Of a stretch of DNA of 64,000 nt, positions 34,936 through 47,889 are shown piece after piece (within the stretch, counting starts at the first letter, position 1; the number at the start of each line of letters is the position of its first letter). The notes under the pieces were generated by a model. That model did no database searches, was not told where the DNA came from, and saw nothing but the letters and a program-made list of their open reading frames with translations. The stretch is taken from contig NQMI01000004.1 in NCBI GenBank assembly GCA_002270565.1, forward strand, positions 920,162 to 984,161, given 5' to 3'. The position numbers and the translations under genes are program-made. The stretch comes from Stenocarpella maydis (taxonomy: Eukaryota; Ascomycota; Sordariomycetes; Diaporthales; Diaporthaceae).

Positions 34936-36623
34936 GCGGTTTAGAGGGGGTAGCGGCCATGACATGACGGAATCACGTATGCTTTGTCGTAGACCTCCCT
35001 GGCGACTCTGGGCCTGAGCTGGCGGTGGAAACGCTGCAAGCATATCTGAGAAACCCGACTGGTGGTTGTCGTAATATTCGTCTGCGGCAGAGGTTAGCGA
35101 ATCCATCAGCTGAGAAGCAGGCGCGCGGTCGACTTACCAGAATCCTTCTCAACGTTTGCCGGCTTGGTCCCAGCGCCATAAAACTCAACCGGAAAGTCAT
35201 CTAGATCATTCAGCCGGCTCGCGGGCCTTTTTCCTCTGTCCAGACTCGCAGCTAACCTTGTGGCCCTTCGAATTAGATCTGGGAGACTGGTCAGACTGCC
35301 TCGAGACTCTGCCTCCCTAACCGCGTCAATATCGAGTCGTGGCGGGCGTCTTATGGCCGACAACCGGCTGTACGCGCGTGGCTGCAACGGGGCCGGAGGC
35401 GGCGGCTGCGGAGAGCCCGAGATTCTCCTGGATGTCCTCGAGTCTACTGCAGATGCCGCATCGTAAGCATTCAACATGTCGTCGGCGGTCAGCGCGGCCC
35501 CAACTGGGGGAGGCCTTGAGCTCTTGGACGAAGGAACCGTGGTGGAAGAATTCGACGACGCTTCCAGATAGCCAGTACCATTATTAAAAGGTCCGGGCTG
35601 CATGGGTGTCGGTGACGGTCTTTTCTCTTCGGCCCCCTCCCCAGTGGCATCGCGTGTGCCCGTCGTGACAAGTGCGGCTTTGCCTCTCCTCCCGATGCTC
35701 GCGCTCCTGACCAACCGACTCTCGTCTCCATACTCATGCATCGAGTGCGCTTCAGACGGGCTTGACTCCTCAACAAGCGCGTCATCGTCGTAGAAGGCTT
35801 CTCCGTACCGAGGACTCTGTACAGGCGATGGTGTGTCCCAGCTTCCCGGTATGGCCGCGCTTGATGCATATGATGCATGGGATCTCGACCTGTCGCTCTC
35901 CTCCGGAATTGGCGAGACGTACGAAAGATGCGAGTAGAAAGACGATGCGCCACGTCTGGCTGAAGGCGGCGGTCCCAAGTTCACACTGCGTCTCGGCGGT
36001 CCAACTGGCGGAGGCGGCGGTGGCGGGGCTTGAATTGGGAGCGGGAAATCCGGGATCGAACCCACTGAAGACAGCGTCGAAGGTCGAGACAGGGTGGATG
36101 GTGTCTCGGGTACAGATGAGCTTATGGTCCCCGAATCTCGACTGTACTGTGGCTGGTACTGGAAGACTGGGGTCGGGTCCTGTAGCTTTGATCCGTCCAG
36201 TATGGACGGCACCTCGCTCGGGCGGGGCGGCCGTTGTGGAGGTTGACTGCCGGCTGGTGGTCTATAAGGTTCCGAATCCGATGAGCTAGCAGGAGAGGCA
36301 ATGGGGCCGGGCAAAGGCCACTGAGCGATGGGCTCCGGCCTGGATATGGGTAACGTTATCTGGCCGTCTTTGTTCTGAAATCCGGGCGGTGCTTGAGGTC
36401 GTGGCTGTCTCGGCGCGTAGCCAGTTTGGGGCCCCATCGGAGGTCGACTCCGAGGAGGCACTGACGGGACGTCCGGGGCACCATTTTTCATCACCGCCTG
36501 TCGCTGGAGAAATGCGTTGTAGTCCTCCCTAGGCAGTCCTGCTTCTGCGCGCTCCCTCGCTCTCCTGATAATATCCGCTGCTGACGGTCGTTCCATATCG
36601 TTTCCATATTGAGGTCGACTCAT
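33652..36623 (-). CDS. Type II membrane protein with Pro-rich cytoplasmic region, polyAsn tract and EGF-like segment
   Basis: A 971-residue protein from two exons, 36623-35138 and 35081-33652. The 56 bp intron (GTAAGT to CCGCAG) joins KDS to DEYYDNHQS. The first 590 residues are disordered and rich in Pro, Ser and Arg, and include polyproline (PPPPPPPP near 200) and 20 Asn in a row at 545-564 encoded by a GTT/AAC repeat. One membrane helix lies at about 600-623 (LWGFITIVMVVILLIAAA), preceded by a basic KKGRRCC stop. The outer part begins with a Cys-rich EGF-like segment (CLNGGTNVVVNGFC, then CICINNFTGFDC), then an N-glycosylation-rich Ser/Thr domain. The architecture matches a conserved fungal family of unknown function, possibly a cell-surface or wall sensor; that role is inference. 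The first ATG of the long frame was chosen. Confidence 0.8.
34876..34935. repeat. GTT/AAC trinucleotide repeat, 20 units, coding polyAsn
   Basis: Uninterrupted repeat inside the second exon of the EGF-like membrane protein gene, giving 20 consecutive Asn. Copy number is likely to vary between strains. Confidence 0.95.
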
Positions 36624-39616
36624 GAGCAGTCACCAGTCAAATTTTACCACTCGGGAAAAGCCTTCCGGTAAGGCCTTCGGCGCCCCAGCTTCTGCTGGTG
36701 CTCTCAGACCTTTGTAAAGTCCGACCTGTGGGTTACATGCGCGATGATCCGTTCAGCTCAGTGCAGACTAGACGTCGTGACACGCTAGCGGTCAAAAAGT
36801 TCCGTGGGATGACGAATACAACGATAACGATGGTCGGTAGCCTGGCGTCGTGCGTCCTCGGTCTGGTGACACGAGGTTTCCTTCCCGGTCTTCTGATGGG
36901 CAGTTGGAGATCTTGATCGACAAGAGAATTCAATATCGCAAACCAACTTGTGTCAACGCATCGGTAATGTAGCGGCGACGGCCGGCGACGACGAGTGAGG
37001 GGTGAAGATGAGTGAGCGACGGCCTCAATGGTGGGCAACGGATAAGACGATGAGGCAGAAACAAGTGAAAACAGATAAGGGGGAATGGGTTGTCGACGAC
37101 TTCCTGCGACGAACTGGTGCTTGGGGCCTGAGGGTGATGGCTTTCAGAGAACAATGGTCAGCGTCGCAGAGGATGTGGATGTGGAAACACAAGTGAGTGC
37201 ATAACCGAGGGGAAAAGAATGTAACTGGTGCGGCGAAGTGACAAAGGCCAGCCCAAGAATTGAGAAAAGGTAAACAGTTGGAGGGCTGGATAGGAAATGG
37301 ACAGACAGGCGGATGGAGGCTGCGCGATTGGGGGTGAGAGCGGGAGGGTCGCATGCAAGGCGGCCCACGCAGGCGAGATACGAGCCAGGGCATGTAGCGT
37401 GGAGGGCAAGGGGTACCTGAGCAGCGAGGTGGGAAGTCTCAGGGAGGGTAGTCATGAATGGGGATCACGTACGTCTGGTGTTTCGGCAGGTCTGGTCAAG
37501 CACGCGGTCGTTGAGGAAAGCGAGGTGTCGCAGAGTTTCGCGGCGTCTGGACCGTGTGGAGCAGGGAAAAGATGCGTTCGGCGTTGGTGTGAGCGAGGGC
37601 GTGAGTGGTGAGAGTGAGAGCGTGGGCTCGTGTGTGAGCGTTGGATGAGTGAGTCGTATCACGTCGACGAGATGGGATCAGGGCTGCCCGACAGACAGGC
37701 AGATACAGGCAGACAGCAACCAGCTCGCTACGGTGGCTGGTTGACGGAGCGGGCAGGCCAGGGCGCAGTGTACCAGGCACTGCGAGTTCGAGAGAAGTAT
37801 CACACAGAGGGAGTGTTTGGGGGAGGAGGGCGGCGGCGGGTCAGAAGAGAGAGCCTGGGTTACAAGAATAGCGGGCGGGCGGGTGGGCTGGCAGAGCGTC
37901 CGAAAGGCGATACGATGGTGTGGTCGAAGTCTTTTGGCGTTTCAGATATGCGGGACAAGCAAGGAGTGCCGTGCAACCTGCCCCTTGTTGAAGGAAGCCC
38001 TATGTTCGGCTTAATCCAAATTGCTGGCCCCCCTGGTAGGCACACGAGATGGCTGCCCGGTACACAGTACCCCGTACACGCAGGCTCGCTGCAATAGACC
38101 AGGTCCCTGTCGAGGGCCAGTCGAATCCCTGGCCAAGCCCCAGCAGTGGTGCTTGCGATGCTGGCTGGCCCGGGGTGCGAGAGGTGCGGCGACCAGGTCT
38201 CAAATCTCAAATTCTCGAACCCCAAATCCGGCCAAGCAAATCACATCGCAGAAGAGCTTGTGTGCTGTGTGCCCGGGGTTCTGCGTGGGTGCGGCTGTTT
38301 TCTCCGTTTCGGGCGGCCAGGGAAGAAGGGCCTAAAACCATACAAGCGGAAAATAGCAAGCACCCCAGGAGTTGACTTGCTGCACGTGGTTGTGGTGTGT
38401 TTTCCTTTCTTTTTGTGTTTGTAGTTGTGTTGGAAACAAGACGAAGCCGGTCAGATATCAACGAATGCTCTACCGACTGGAGAAGAAGAAAGGCTGCAAG
38501 GACCACGGTAGGAGCCACATGCACTCACGCACACACAAACACGTGCACACGGACGCAGGACAGACGAGGTCAAACCAAGAGGACGAAGCGAAAGTCTAGG
38601 AGGGTGAGAAGCTCAAGAAGCATCGGCCAAACAGAAGAGAGGGAGAGAAGAAAAAAAAGGCCGACGCAGTCAGGCAGGGGCGCCGGGAAGGCTGGGGGCG
38701 ACGGGCGCAAAGAGTGGGATTGAGTGGTCGTGGTTTGTCGTTGAGGTATGTGCGACTGCCTACCCTCTCCCTGCGCCTGCATGTGTGTGCGTATGCGTGT
38801 GATCAGATAATAATAGTGAGGGTCAGATAAGGAGTGCGCATGGGGAAGGAAGGGAAGGAGTGGGTGGGTGAGGTGAGCAGAAAGAGCCAGCGCCCAGGAT
38901 TAATACGCCGTACTCCGTACACTCGCGCGCACACAAGTAAATCGTACCAATGGCATATATTACTACACAGTACTGTGTAGTAGACCCAAGGTACTGGCCG
39001 GCTGGATATATGACACATGGGGGCTGGGCAACGGCGACCAGTCAGCAGCAAGTATCCTGATATGATTTTGGCCTTTTTCCGGTTCTGGCCCCCGGTCGTG
39101 GCCCTATTGGCTTTATTTTTTTCCCCCCTTCTTGATTCTTCCGAGCAGGGAGGTCTCCAGGGGGGGGGGCAGCCGGTGCTGAGAGGGACGAGGGAGGTAC
39201 ATGTATCAATCAATATCTCGAAATGACGTCCGACAGGCCAGCAAGAGATGAGAGGGAGACTTGGGCTCAATCTCGCGAGATGAGCAATTATGGAGACTAC
39301 ACTAAGAGGGGGGCCGAGAGGGGACGAGCCAGGGCTTATTAACCAGCCTCGTCCGCCCCCGGGCCTGTCCCCGGTACACTACTCCGTATACGCCATCGCG
39401 TGCGGGGCCAGTTGGGCCAATTGAGGCGCGAGGGCCGGCATAATACCGTAGATGGCAAGCAACGCGCACAAGCACGCCGAGATGTCAGGTTTCCAGCCGG
39501 ATGGGTGCAGGCCCATCAATCACACATGGTGAGGGGGGTTGATCTGTTCGGATCTTGATTGATCTCCGCCCACGACCGGGTTCCTCTCGTCGCATCAGGG
39601 CTCGCCTCCTCGCCGG

Positions 39617-39660
<44 letters not shown>

Positions 39661-42600
39661 CTGGCTTGTCCGGGCAGCAAATGGCCGGCCCTCGAGACTG
39701 ACCAAGACTCGACCTCGACTTCTGGAAACCACCTGACACAGGGATCATCCGTCCGACGCGCTAGGCATCCCGGCATCCCGCCCACACCAGCACCTTACGT
39801 GCACGCCACGTCGACACTACCACAGCACGGAGTACTACACTACACTACAAGCATGGCTATGCACTACACAGCATACGGAGTAGTGTGTGTGGCACGTACC
39901 TGCGTACCTCGGTACTGTTTGTCTGGTGCGCGTGTACCCGGCCACCAGGACCAGCTGGGAAGGTACTCTACGCACCTAGCGTAGGTACGAACGGGACGAC
40001 ACGGGCAGGACGGGCCAGCACATGCAACCGTGATCCTGCTGCAGCATGCAGGAACCACGGGCGAGCGTCGGTGGCCAGTGCGCCCGGCCCCCAGCCCCGA
40101 GTCATTGAGAGACCTCACTCTTGTTTCCTTTCCCTGCACCTTGCGACGACTAAATACACTATGCCTTGCCGTCCAAAACCAATCGTGGGTCGCGATTGCT
40201 CTGGGCTGGCCGTCATGGCCCCAAGACAGGGCCGACCAAGGGATTTGCGACAGGGTATGCGCCAGTGTACGGACCAAGCTTGGCCAGATCTTCAAACCTG
40301 GCTTCTGGCGACATCCGAGTTCCAAAACCAACACACACAATGGGACCCCCCATCCACCAACCGCCACCACACCTACACATACTATGTCATGTACCACGTA
40401 GTAGTGCAGCGTACGTGACCCTTCCTCCGCTCCCCTGATTGACCGGACGACGCAATCCCCGGCTGAATCCGACTTCTCTTGATCGACATTGACGTGCAGC
40501 TCGCCGGGGCTGAGCTGAGGCTAAGCTGGAGGCGAAAAGGCTAATCACCTCGAGATCCCCAGGCCTCGCACGACAGACCAATACGGCTGGGTCCACGACT
40601 GACTTCATGGCTCGAGCGGGAGCTTGACTGATGTTTTGTTTGTAGCGGCATGCCGCCAGGGAGCCGCCTGGCTTTGGTGGTTGGCTTTTCTACATGCCGA
40701 GTTCCGGCTGAAGAGGTGCATCCCAACTGACGTGGACGAGAACTAAGCCATGGCAGAAGAGGCCAGTGTTGGTCTGACAGGCCTTGGTCACGAGGGTTAC
40801 CGCACGCACAATCCTCATCATCTCACACCTGAACAAGGAGCTGGCACCCGTCCTGGTTTCACAAACACGCATTCTCTGTTGCCCCCCCCCCGGGGCTCTG
40901 CACCACACAGAATCAAGACAAGACAGGTAGCCTGCGTCTTGTGCCTACCGTCCTATTGGGACGCTACACGGCTACACTAACCAACAACGGGATTGTCACG
41001 CGGTGCAGCCGAAGGCACGCGCTTGCCATGCCCGAGCCATGCAGACACGAAGGCAATGGAACGGACGCCGCTCGGCGCCGTCTGTTCTCGGGTAGAACGC
41101 CCCCTAAAATGAGCCTCACAAGGGGTCCAGGACTCCAGATGTCGCCGGCTTGACCCCCAGATCTCCAACGGCCTGGACGCGAAAGCACACTAGTACCACC
41201 CCGTCATGCACCTCTCTTTTCCCCGTCAAACCACTTCCGCCTCGTGAGGATCCTGCTCACCAACAGCCCTAGAGCCCTCGCGCAGGGCCTATGCCTATTC
41301 GAGCAAGGTCTCATTCTTGTTCTGCGGGCGGGCTCTGACGAGCCGTATCTCAGCATCCCCGTGTTTCATCTTGACAAGGGTCCCTCATTTCATCCCGGGA
41401 AACCGAGACATCAGCCCTTTTTCCCACGGCGCGGCACGCTTCCACCGTCGGACAATGACGTTGTTGATGTCCGTCTGCCGCTGGATGAGACCAACTTCTG
41501 ATGATCAATGACAATGGCAAAATGAATTAAATATGGCGGTGACCAGCCCTCGACCGACCGAGTCCTGCCGCACTTCATCGTCCACTGAAGCGACAGCGTC
41601 CCTTCAAGCCACCACTGCAGCGCGCGCTGATTAGAAACAGGCATCAGAAGCTGAGACCGACGCCGGGGTAAGGGACCCCCGGGCAACGACTCTCAAATCG
41701 ATGGCCGGATTGAGCCTGTTGAGTGCTGGCCGGCCGCCGACGTGCAGCTATTTCAGCCTGAAATGGGATGGCATGTTTTGAGTTCCACGGTGCCCTGGGT
41801 TCGATGATGTGCGGATCAGTCCATACGTGAGTCCACGCCAGGAATCGTCTTGATGCGTTCTCCCTCGGCCAGTGTTGGGAGACCATTCAACACCCCGCCG
41901 ATTCCAAGCACGGCAAGATCCCAGCTGCGCGGCACGTTCGTTGCTGCAATGACAAGCCGGCCTTGTTCCTGAGATCCGGCGTGCACTCTCTTGCTTGCTT
42001 GATTGCGTGGCTTTTCATTCGCCACGGCTCACACCAACTTGATGCCTGCCTGCTGCCCACACCTGTAACAGTGCTAGCTAGCAATCAAAGCCCTATTTCA
42101 GGCTCGCACAGCGATGCTCTAGGAAACTGCAAGCGCAAAAGGCGAATGCCGCCATGTGATGATGGCAAAAACTCTCGTTCCTAGATGCCCAGGCAGCGCC
42201 TAGACGCCCCCGGGGTCTTGCTGGTCCCATCACACACATTCCGCCATACTCAATTCTCACTCATCCCATAGCCCAGGGCATGAACGAACATCACACACAT
42301 CACTAGGCCGTGCCAGCGGACGACACACACAAGTGGGCCAAGCAGCTGTCGGGACCCGCGCTGTCGATCAGGCGAGCTGTCAGTCTTCGGACCGAAACAT
42401 GACCGTCACCCGCAGGGACCCGCAGGGGGAGAAGAAGCACGGGGCGCCCGAGGAGTTTGGAGCGCACAACGGCCGCGCGCGTGTTGCGCTCATATGCCGT
42501 CCAGAGCCCCATGTCCTTATCGTCAATAGTAGAGGGTGCTCGTTTTCACCTCAGACGCGTCGATCACCGACCCGGAGCGGGGGGCAAAAGAGAGAGAGAG

Positions 42601-43810
42601 TACTTTGTTTAGCTCCAGACCAGCCCGGGCCAACTAAATTACAGAGCCGCGGCAACGGCAACTCATGATTTGAGCCGAGCTGGCCAGCGCGCCCTCAAGG
42701 ACCGTCGTGGTCCGTATTACTGGTCGCGGCAGACGGCAGCTAGTGCCCGGGGGAGCGCTGGCAACCGAGGGCTGGCCACCTTGACTATAGTCCGCCACGG
42801 CATATATATTGTTGCTGTTATTTACCCTAGCGCCGTGCATGGGTATTCTCGGAAGCAAGTTGTGACAGGTGGACAGGCTCGGTGGTTGAGTTTCGCGCAG
42901 GCTGGGGTGGCTCAGAGTGCCCTCCTCGTATCAAATGGTTCCCCCGGTATGGATTGAGTCGTACGAATAGCGCGGTGTGCTTGTTTCAACGCCGGTGGGG
43001 TTGCTACCACACGTTGGTGATGTGTCACCTGATCACATGTTGTGAGTATGCCTCGTTGCCAGAGCCTCATACTGCTTCCAGGGAAAGGATGAACATCAGG
43101 CGTTTTGAGTAGGATGGGAGTGTAAAAGCAGTGTTGTCGAAGGCTAGCTGCCGCATGGACAAGAACAGAGGTTAACTGAGCACTGGTCCTTCCTTTATTC
43201 TCAGTCCTGCCCGTATAATGTCCTTTGATTTCAATGAGTCCCTGCTGCTGGTAATCAAACCCACCATCCGTACTTACCATATACACGAGTCTCTATCACA
43301 GCATAGCTAGATAGTCGAGGGAATAACGTGTTGAAGAGAAGAGAGCCAGAGTTTTAAACTGCAAGATGATGGCAAGGTTTTGGCTTTATATAGCCGACTA
43401 ATGTAGAGAGTATCATGTGCTTTGTATATATATAGCAATGGCACAGAAAGCTTCAAATACTGTTGAGAGATGAAGTTTAAAACGGTAGAGCTCACCGCCC
43501 GGGCCTAACCGTCCCATATGCTCTGCCTACCTCCCTTGGTTATTTCTCGGAGCTGCCGGCCTTAGCAAAGGGATAACCCACCAGGCAAGGCTGCCGAACA
43601 CGAGCTTAGATCGGGACGATGGATGTCATTCAAAGAGACCGGGGGAGACACTTTGGATGTTCAAGTCGCTTCCGAAGCTTTCATCACCCCCAAAGGCAGC
43701 GGAATTCGCGACCCGGCGCATGGGAATCGTACAGGCTTTTTTCTTTGGAGCAAGGATATGAAGCTGTCGCACGCGAGCGGAAGGTTCATGGGGAGGTATC
43801 CGAATGGGTT
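36624..43810. other. 7.2 kb stretch without a supported gene; microsatellite-rich
   Basis: No frame on either strand gives a recognisable protein. The region carries GA-rich, CA-rich and G-run sequences, a GCCT array (39615-39661), and TACGGAGTA or TACTCCGTA motifs at 38911, 39380, 39874 and (as ACGGAGTA) near 39827. The part next to 36624 is the promoter of the minus-strand EGF-like gene. Non-coding RNA genes or genes with many tiny exons cannot be excluded by eye. Confidence 0.5.
39615..39661. repeat. GCCT/AGGC tetranucleotide microsatellite
   Basis: About eleven uninterrupted CCTG units in non-coding DNA. A chance minus-strand translation gives AGRQ repeats and should not be called a gene. 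Confidence 0.95.
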
Positions 43811-45128
43811 CTAAACAATCACCATCTCAGACATGGCGATTGGAGCATACTTTTTCGCAGCTCGTCGAGCGGCTGCGGTGGCGTCCTCCTGCCCCAGCTC
43901 CGTCTCGTCATCCTGCCCCGACTCTGTGTCAGAAACAAAGGCACGCCGCGAGACGGCGACCATCGCCAGCCGCATCTCACGAGCCTTACTGAGTACGGGC
44001 GCCGGGATATCATCACACACCGACCAGGGCCTCCTCCGCCGGGTCCCGCGCATAGGGGGTGAACATGTCCTTGACCATCCAATGAAGGGCGCGGGTTCGC
44101 ACTTGCCGCGTCCCCAAAGGAACCAGGCCATTGCGTCGTCCACGGTTGCCCAGTTGCCGGTGCGCCAGTAGCCACAGCTTTTGATGGCCTCGAGCTGGAC
44201 TCGCTCGAGGCTGGGGCACACCGATGTGAGGATCGCGGGGAGGCCGCGGCCGTTGGTCACATCCGTCTGTACGCTGTCCACGAGGCGGTGCAGCCCTGTG
44301 TTGTCCTCCAAGGGGCTCCCGGGATCGCAAGCCTGCAGGCCGGAGGACAGGCCCAGTGCGTGCAACTGGTTCAGCTTGCTGTACAGGTAGGTCCTCCACG
44401 GCCTTCTCAGGGTCCTCCTTCTCCAGCGTCTTGGTCGCAGACCGGGTTACCTTATGGCCCATCGGGAGAACCAGCGCCTTGACCTTCTGAAGGTCCTCTA
44501 ACTCGATCACATTCTGCAGTGGAGCATGTCGGCGGGTTTCCAGCTCGTCGATTTCAAAGTTGAAATAGATCTGGCTGGCTCCGTTTTTGGGACACGCGAA
44601 GGCGATCTTGTAGTGTCGGAGGGTCTCGCCACGTGACTCCTGGTTGATCCACAGAGTTATAGGGATCGGTGCTGTGAAGTCATAGGTGTTGGCGTTGGCA
44701 GTCCTGGCCATAGACTTGACCCTCTCAAGGTCTTCGTTTTCTTTCAACCAAGACCGAGTAAGGGTGACATGTCTTGGCTCCCAGGCCACTTTGTAGATCT
44801 TCACGCGTACCTCCGCGGGGAGAGTGGTGAATGCCGCGTTTGATCTTGTTGTGTGGTGTTGCGAACTAGCGGCTGCTGGCCCCTGCTGCTCCCTGCCGAG
44901 GCTGAGTGCTGGCGTCATACTCGTCTTGGGCAGGCTGGCCGTCTTGGGTAGGCTCGTCTCATACTTCAAGTTGAGAGTGAGAACGGACTCTCGACTACCT
45001 TGCTCGAGATCCCCAGAGTCCTCAATCTGACTGTTGGGCTTGGTCACAGAAGATGGTGATGGTCCAGAGTTGTCTGCTTCCATAAGCTTTTTTAGTCCCG
45101 GAAGCGCCCAAGGTTCGCCATTGTGCAT
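43811..45128 (-). pseudogene. 2EXR-family protein gene with one frameshift
   Basis: From the ATG at 45128 (or the in-frame ATG at 45083) the frame encodes a Ser/Pro-rich leader. The fungal 2EXR domain follows: FTTLPAEVRVKIYKVAWEPR, then PITLWINQESRGETLRHYK. Coding character shifts frame at about 44380-44391. The original frame degenerates after EKAVED, while another continues naturally as YLYSKLNQLHALGLSSG through CPSLERVQLEAIKSCGYW to a stop at 43811. Removing one C would rejoin the two, so a single-base insertion is the simplest reading; a sequencing error is also possible. 2EXR proteins are numerous in Pezizomycotina and lack a known function. A second, broken 2EXR gene lies 0.8 kb away in the opposite orientation. 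Confidence 0.7.
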
Positions 45129-45522
45129 TCATACATGTATCGGGCTGCTCGATTTTCTCTAGGTTGTTGGTAGTTGAGAAAGACATCTATGTTTGCTGGT
45201 TTCTCTGCAAGGCGATAACAAGCTGGAATCTGAATTTCGTGAAGATTTATAGCACAACTATTGCTTGCCAAAATATTAGTGGTCGTGTAGAAGTTCTGAA
45301 AATTCTCCAAAACAGCCGGTGCTTGAGGAAGAAGCGTGTGGCATCTACTGTTGGCTGGCGACAGCAGTCTTGAGTGGGGGTTGATCCAAGAGATCGAATA
45401 AACAAGGACCTGTGCGGTTCTCAAGGCGTTGCTGTGTAGGGAGCTGGGTAACTTGAAAGTTATGAATAAAGTGCCCAACTTGTGCTAGGATCGTGCGGCC
45501 AAGCACAAAGAGTTGTCTTCTC

Positions 45523-45562
<40 letters not shown>

Positions 45563-45957
45563 GGGTGGCTACAAGAACGAAGCGTCAAACATTGTGCGCT
45601 ATCTTGCAAGTCGACCTCGACCAGGGGCTGATCGAGGCACAGGTCAGTCACAATCTCTGTAAACAACCCCAGGAGACTCAAATCGTCCAATGTGTGCTGC
45701 TAGCTGGCCTTGCCTTGCCAGCCGAGGTCTTTCACCGCAACCCCCTTTTGCCTGAGCACTGAGTGCTTATGGATAGCTCACAGCAGACCATTCACACTTG
45801 CCCTGATTCAATACCCATAACAGCGCCGCGAGCTGCTCAGAACAGTGATCAGGTGTGTCCGACAGTTTCCCAAGCCACAGAAAAGATGACCGGCCGCGTG
45901 ACCGACCAACCGACCGGCCCCAGGACCATGCCTCAAGATATGGCCTGAGAAAACGCC
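45129..45957. other. Intergenic between the two divergent 2EXR genes
   Basis: Shared upstream region of both 2EXR genes. It holds a long GTT trinucleotide run and no other recognisable feature. Confidence 0.6.
45523..45563. repeat. GTT trinucleotide microsatellite
   Basis: About thirteen uninterrupted GTT units in non-coding DNA between the divergent 2EXR genes. Confidence 0.9.
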
Positions 45958-46925
45958 ATGACTGCGCCCCACGGAGGCGCCGACACTGAGTTTCTCCGCT
46001 TCCATGAGCTCCCCGGCGAGCTCAGGTCGAGGTATGGGAGGCGACCTGGGAACCTCGTGACGTTGGAGTGTATAGAGAGAATGTCGTCTATACCGAGGAC
46101 TTGGATCCCTCGGGTTTGAGTCGCCGTTACTGGAACCGGCTAATTCACTCCAGCGCCGTCTTGCGGTCAGAATGGGACGGTTCTGAATATGCCAAGACTG
46201 TCTACCTCACTGCCGCCCAGCAGGGAGAGATTGACGACGAGGAAAAGATTCCCTCGGTATACATGGGCAAGTTTCCCATGTCAGGAGACAAGTAGAAGGA
46301 CATCCAGCTGATCCGCACCCTCGCCACGAGCACCGCCAAACTCCCGACAACACTCGTCGTGGATAGGGAGTCCCGCGCCGATACACGCCTTAAATACCAG
46401 TTGGCTTTCGCACTCCCGGGCGGAGAGTCTCGGGTGTACATCAACTTCTCACTAGACACCCTCGTTCTCCACCGTCACATTCAGCTTGCCCACGCCTTCA
46501 CCCGGGCAGACCTCAGCAAGCTGCAGCGCATCAGTGTCCCGGCGATGCAGAACGATGACTCGGGAGACTATCAGGCCGTCGGGGGTAGAACAGACCGCTT
46601 ATTCCAGATGCGTGGAGCGGATGGGGCCCTCACTGGCGAAATGATGAACCGAGTGACACCCGAGGAGCAGGCCAAGGCCGTGTTCGCCTCATCGAAAGCC
46701 ATCCTCGACACAATTTGCCCCAAGCTCGAGACGACCTCCCTCACCGTCTCAGAACTTTGTTGCAACCATGGAAATACTCATCGGTCCTGCGCGATGTATG
46801 AGACAAAGTGGACATACCTTATCGACCTCTACGACGGGACTTGGGAGAGGTTACGGACCGTCGTCGCAGACTGCAAGAGCCATGCCGACGAGCCGAGCAT
46901 GCAGAGGCCGTTTGCTGTCAGCTAA
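45958..46925 (+). pseudogene. 2EXR-family protein gene with a frameshift and an in-frame stop
   Basis: The ATG at 45958 opens MTAPHGGADTEFLRFHELPGE, the start of a 2EXR domain. At about 46020-46032 the coding character moves to another frame, which continues VWEATWEPRDVGVYREN through to 46292. A TAG at 46293-46295 interrupts that frame. The same frame then resumes: LPTTLVVDRESRADTRLKYQ, the second half of the 2EXR motif, running to a natural stop at 46925. Two independent lesions in one gene argue for a real pseudogene rather than sequencing error. It resembles the 2EXR gene on the other strand (WEPR and ESR.....Y signatures), so the pair may be paralogues from a local duplication. Confidence 0.75.
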
Positions 46926-47889
46926 GGTCTAGTCCGAGAAGACTTTTTCCAGCAAAGTTGTCGCTTGGCGTATCGTGATTACCAGAAGGCGAAGACGCTC
47001 GCCATATGTGGTTAAAGGTGATGGAAGGCACGGCTGGTCAGAATTGACGAAAACAAACCTGGCGTGATTCTCACCAGGGTATCTTGCTTGGAGCTATCCC
47101 TCTCGTGGAGCGTCCACACAACCACGCATCGGCTGCCGAGGAATGCAACATGTCTCGTAAAGGCACGGCGGGAAGAGAGAATATGAATCAGAAGTGATGG
47201 AGGCGACAAACCAGGACTGCACCAAGAACCACGGCAGAATCTGGTGGAACGAGTCTGGAAGTATTCTCGACATGGCTGAAGACCAAGGGCCCCTTAACGA
47301 TGGGTGAAAAGAGATGAGAGGGAGGCAAAGGACTTGTGTGGAAAGCAGGCAATGCAATTAGTAGAAAATGAAAGCTGATCAATATAACATTAACGGGGGA
47401 CAAAGTATACATTCGGTGATATACAGGTAATCAAAGTCGCTGGACAATATTGCACTCGGATAAGGAAATTAAAGGAGACAAACCAGAGCTGTGCGCAGCA
47501 GCAGGCACCCTTGAGTAAGGAGTTGCGGCTGTCAGAACCAAAGGAAAGACTCGGATGAGATTCGACAAGCATTCATGCTCCTGCAATTTGTTGGGTATCT
47601 ACTCTAATGCGGTCTTTATTTCCCTCACATTGTTATCTTCCCATGATCCAAGGGTTGGCCGGTGACATAAATGTTCCCACTTAGACTCTATGAGCTTCAT
47701 GTCTGTAATGTCTCAAGGGGGGCTCAGAACAATCAATCGTGGACTTGTTTGCCTTGTTGTAATGTCCACCTTGGAGATCCTCCAGGAGAGCTGTCGGTTG
47801 GACGTTCTCTGCCATATCCTGGCTCTGGTCGAGAGGCTCTGTCGATACCCCCAGATAGGCTGCAGCAAGGAATCAGAGCGGACGGTCTC
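46926..47889. other. Intergenic, no supported gene
   Basis: 3' flanks of the 2EXR pseudogene and of the dynein gene. No recognisable feature. Confidence 0.6.

Noticed and set aside
34136..35017. 293-codon plus-strand frame opposite the EGF-like protein gene
   Set aside because: It is the antisense of the GTT/AAC repeat and Ser/Thr-rich coding sequence; gives polyLeu with no domain.
39485..39785. Minus-strand frames with AGRQ repeats
   Set aside because: Produced by translating the GCCT microsatellite.
44380..44391. Intron instead of frameshift in the first 2EXR gene
   Set aside because: No GT-AG pair near the shift joins the two frames without deleting conserved-looking sequence; a one-base insertion explains it more simply.
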